64,000 nt of DNA from an uncultured Clostridia bacterium (lineage in GTDB: Bacteria; Bacillota; Clostridia; Oscillospirales; Acutalibacteraceae): contig CANRMX010000001.1 of the NCBI GenBank assembly GCA_947631855.1, positions 62,001 to 126,000 of the forward strand, in the 5' to 3' direction. The translations under genes were made by a program, and so were the position numbers. The notes below the pieces were generated by a model, which had not been told where the DNA came from, did not search any database, and was given only the letters and a program-made list of their open reading frames with translations. Below, piece after piece: positions 63,171 to 64,000 of this stretch (position 1 is the first letter of the stretch; each line of letters starts with the position of its first letter).

Positions 63171-64000
63171 ATGGAGCATACGGATTTTTTAAGACAGATC
63201 GCCCCACCGCTGCTGGACTGGTACGCCCGCTGCGGCCGGGCGCTGCCCTGGCGGGAGAGCCGCGACCCCTATCGGGTGTGGGTGTCGGAGATCATGCTGC
63301 AACAGACCCGGGTGGACACGGTGATCCCCTACTACCGCCGCTTTCTGGAGCAGCTGCCGGACGTCCCGGCGCTGGCGGAGGCGGCGGAGGAAAAGCTCTT
63401 AAAGCTCTGGGAAGGGCTGGGGTACTACAGCCGGGCCCGCAGTATGCAGAAGGCAGCCCGGGTGGCGGTGGCGCGGTACGGCGGCCGCCTGCCCGATTCC
63501 CTGGAGGCCCTGCGGGAACTGCCGGGGATCGGTGAATACACCGCGGGGGCGGTGGGCTCCATCGCCTTTGGATTGCCCGTGCCCGCCGTGGACGGCAACG
63601 TCCTGCGGGTGATCTCCCGCATCCTGAACGCCCCGGAGGACGTGGCGGACCCGGCGGTGAAAAAGAAGATCACGAGCCTCCTTTCGGAAGTGATCGCCCA
63701 GGAATGCAGCACCGACCCGGCGGACGTGGGGTATGTGGGCAATTTCAATCAGGCGCTGATGGATTTGGGCGCCACCGTCTGCCTGCCCGGTGGGGAGCCC
63801 CGGTGCCTGCTCTGCCCGCTGCGGTCGTTGTGCCGGGGATTTGCCGCGGGCACGGCGGGAGAGCTGCCGGTGAAAGCGGCTAAAGCGCCCCGCCGCGTCG
63901 CGGAGCGGACGGTGTTCGTCCTCACCTGCGGGGATAGGCTTGCCCTGCGGAAAAGGCCCGCCGGTGGACTTCTGGGCGGGCTGTGGGAATTACCCGGTGC
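63171..64000 (+). CDS. mutY: A/G-specific adenine glycosylase, 3' end truncated by window
   Basis: LPWRESRDPYRVWVSEIMLQQTRVDTV; LPGIGEYTAGAVGSIAFG; C-x6-C-x2-C-x5-C cluster (CLLCPLRSLC). Confidence 0.95.
   Translation, partial: MEHTDFLRQIAPPLLDWYARCGRALPWRESRDPYRVWVSEIMLQQTRVDTVIPYYRRFLEQLPDVPALAEAAEEKLLKLWEGLGYYSRARSMQKAARVAVARYGGRLPDSLEALRELPGIGEYTAGAVGSIAFGLPVPAVDGNVLRVISRILNAPEDVADPAVKKKITSLLSEVIAQECSTDPADVGYVGNFNQALMDLGATVCLPGGEPRCLLCPLRSLCRGFAAGTAGELPVKAAKAPRRVAERTVFVLTCGDRLALRKRPAGGLLGGLWELPG

Overview
The window is a GC-rich, protein-dense segment of a Firmicutes/Clostridia-type chromosome (Oscillospiraceae-like judging by protein families; inference only). I recognised no rRNA or tRNA gene, CRISPR array or transposase. 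(1) ~0.08-12.9 kb: a composite surface-appendage locus with class C sortase, pilin-like and TasA/CalY-like secreted proteins, SipW-type signal peptidase, class B sortase, transglutaminase-like lipoprotein, a reduced type IV pilus-like operon (GspF/PilC, four small membrane proteins, PilT ATPase), a BTAD regulator with a degenerate GGDEF-like C-terminus, and a small internally duplicated protein. (2) ~13-21.3 kb: an ECF-type promoter with a 5-codon truncated ORF, sugar ABC permeases, a GH3 enzyme with reversed domain order, a small CxxC secreted protein and a solute-binding lipoprotein. (3) ~21.4-44.6 kb: mostly core genes (DegV, ECF S component plus CoaX, heterodimeric ABC exporter, PrfC, pyrH-frr-uppS-cdsA-dxr-rseP-ispG-polC) and a GT4-CsaB fusion. 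(4) ~44.6-50.2 kb: accessory genes (phosphatase, GNAT, TetR with palindromic operator, methyltransferases, XRE regulators) with a dispersed hairpin-ended repeat. (5) ~50.4-64 kb: RpiR regulator, FAD oxidoreductase, cmk-plsC-ispH/S1, a repeat array before secDF, a Cu/Zn-SOD-like protein lacking metal ligands, MATE, a Nudix-G1PDH fusion, and mutY (truncated by the window end). Starts were refined by eye from Shine-Dalgarno sequences. Functions come from recognised motifs, not database searches.
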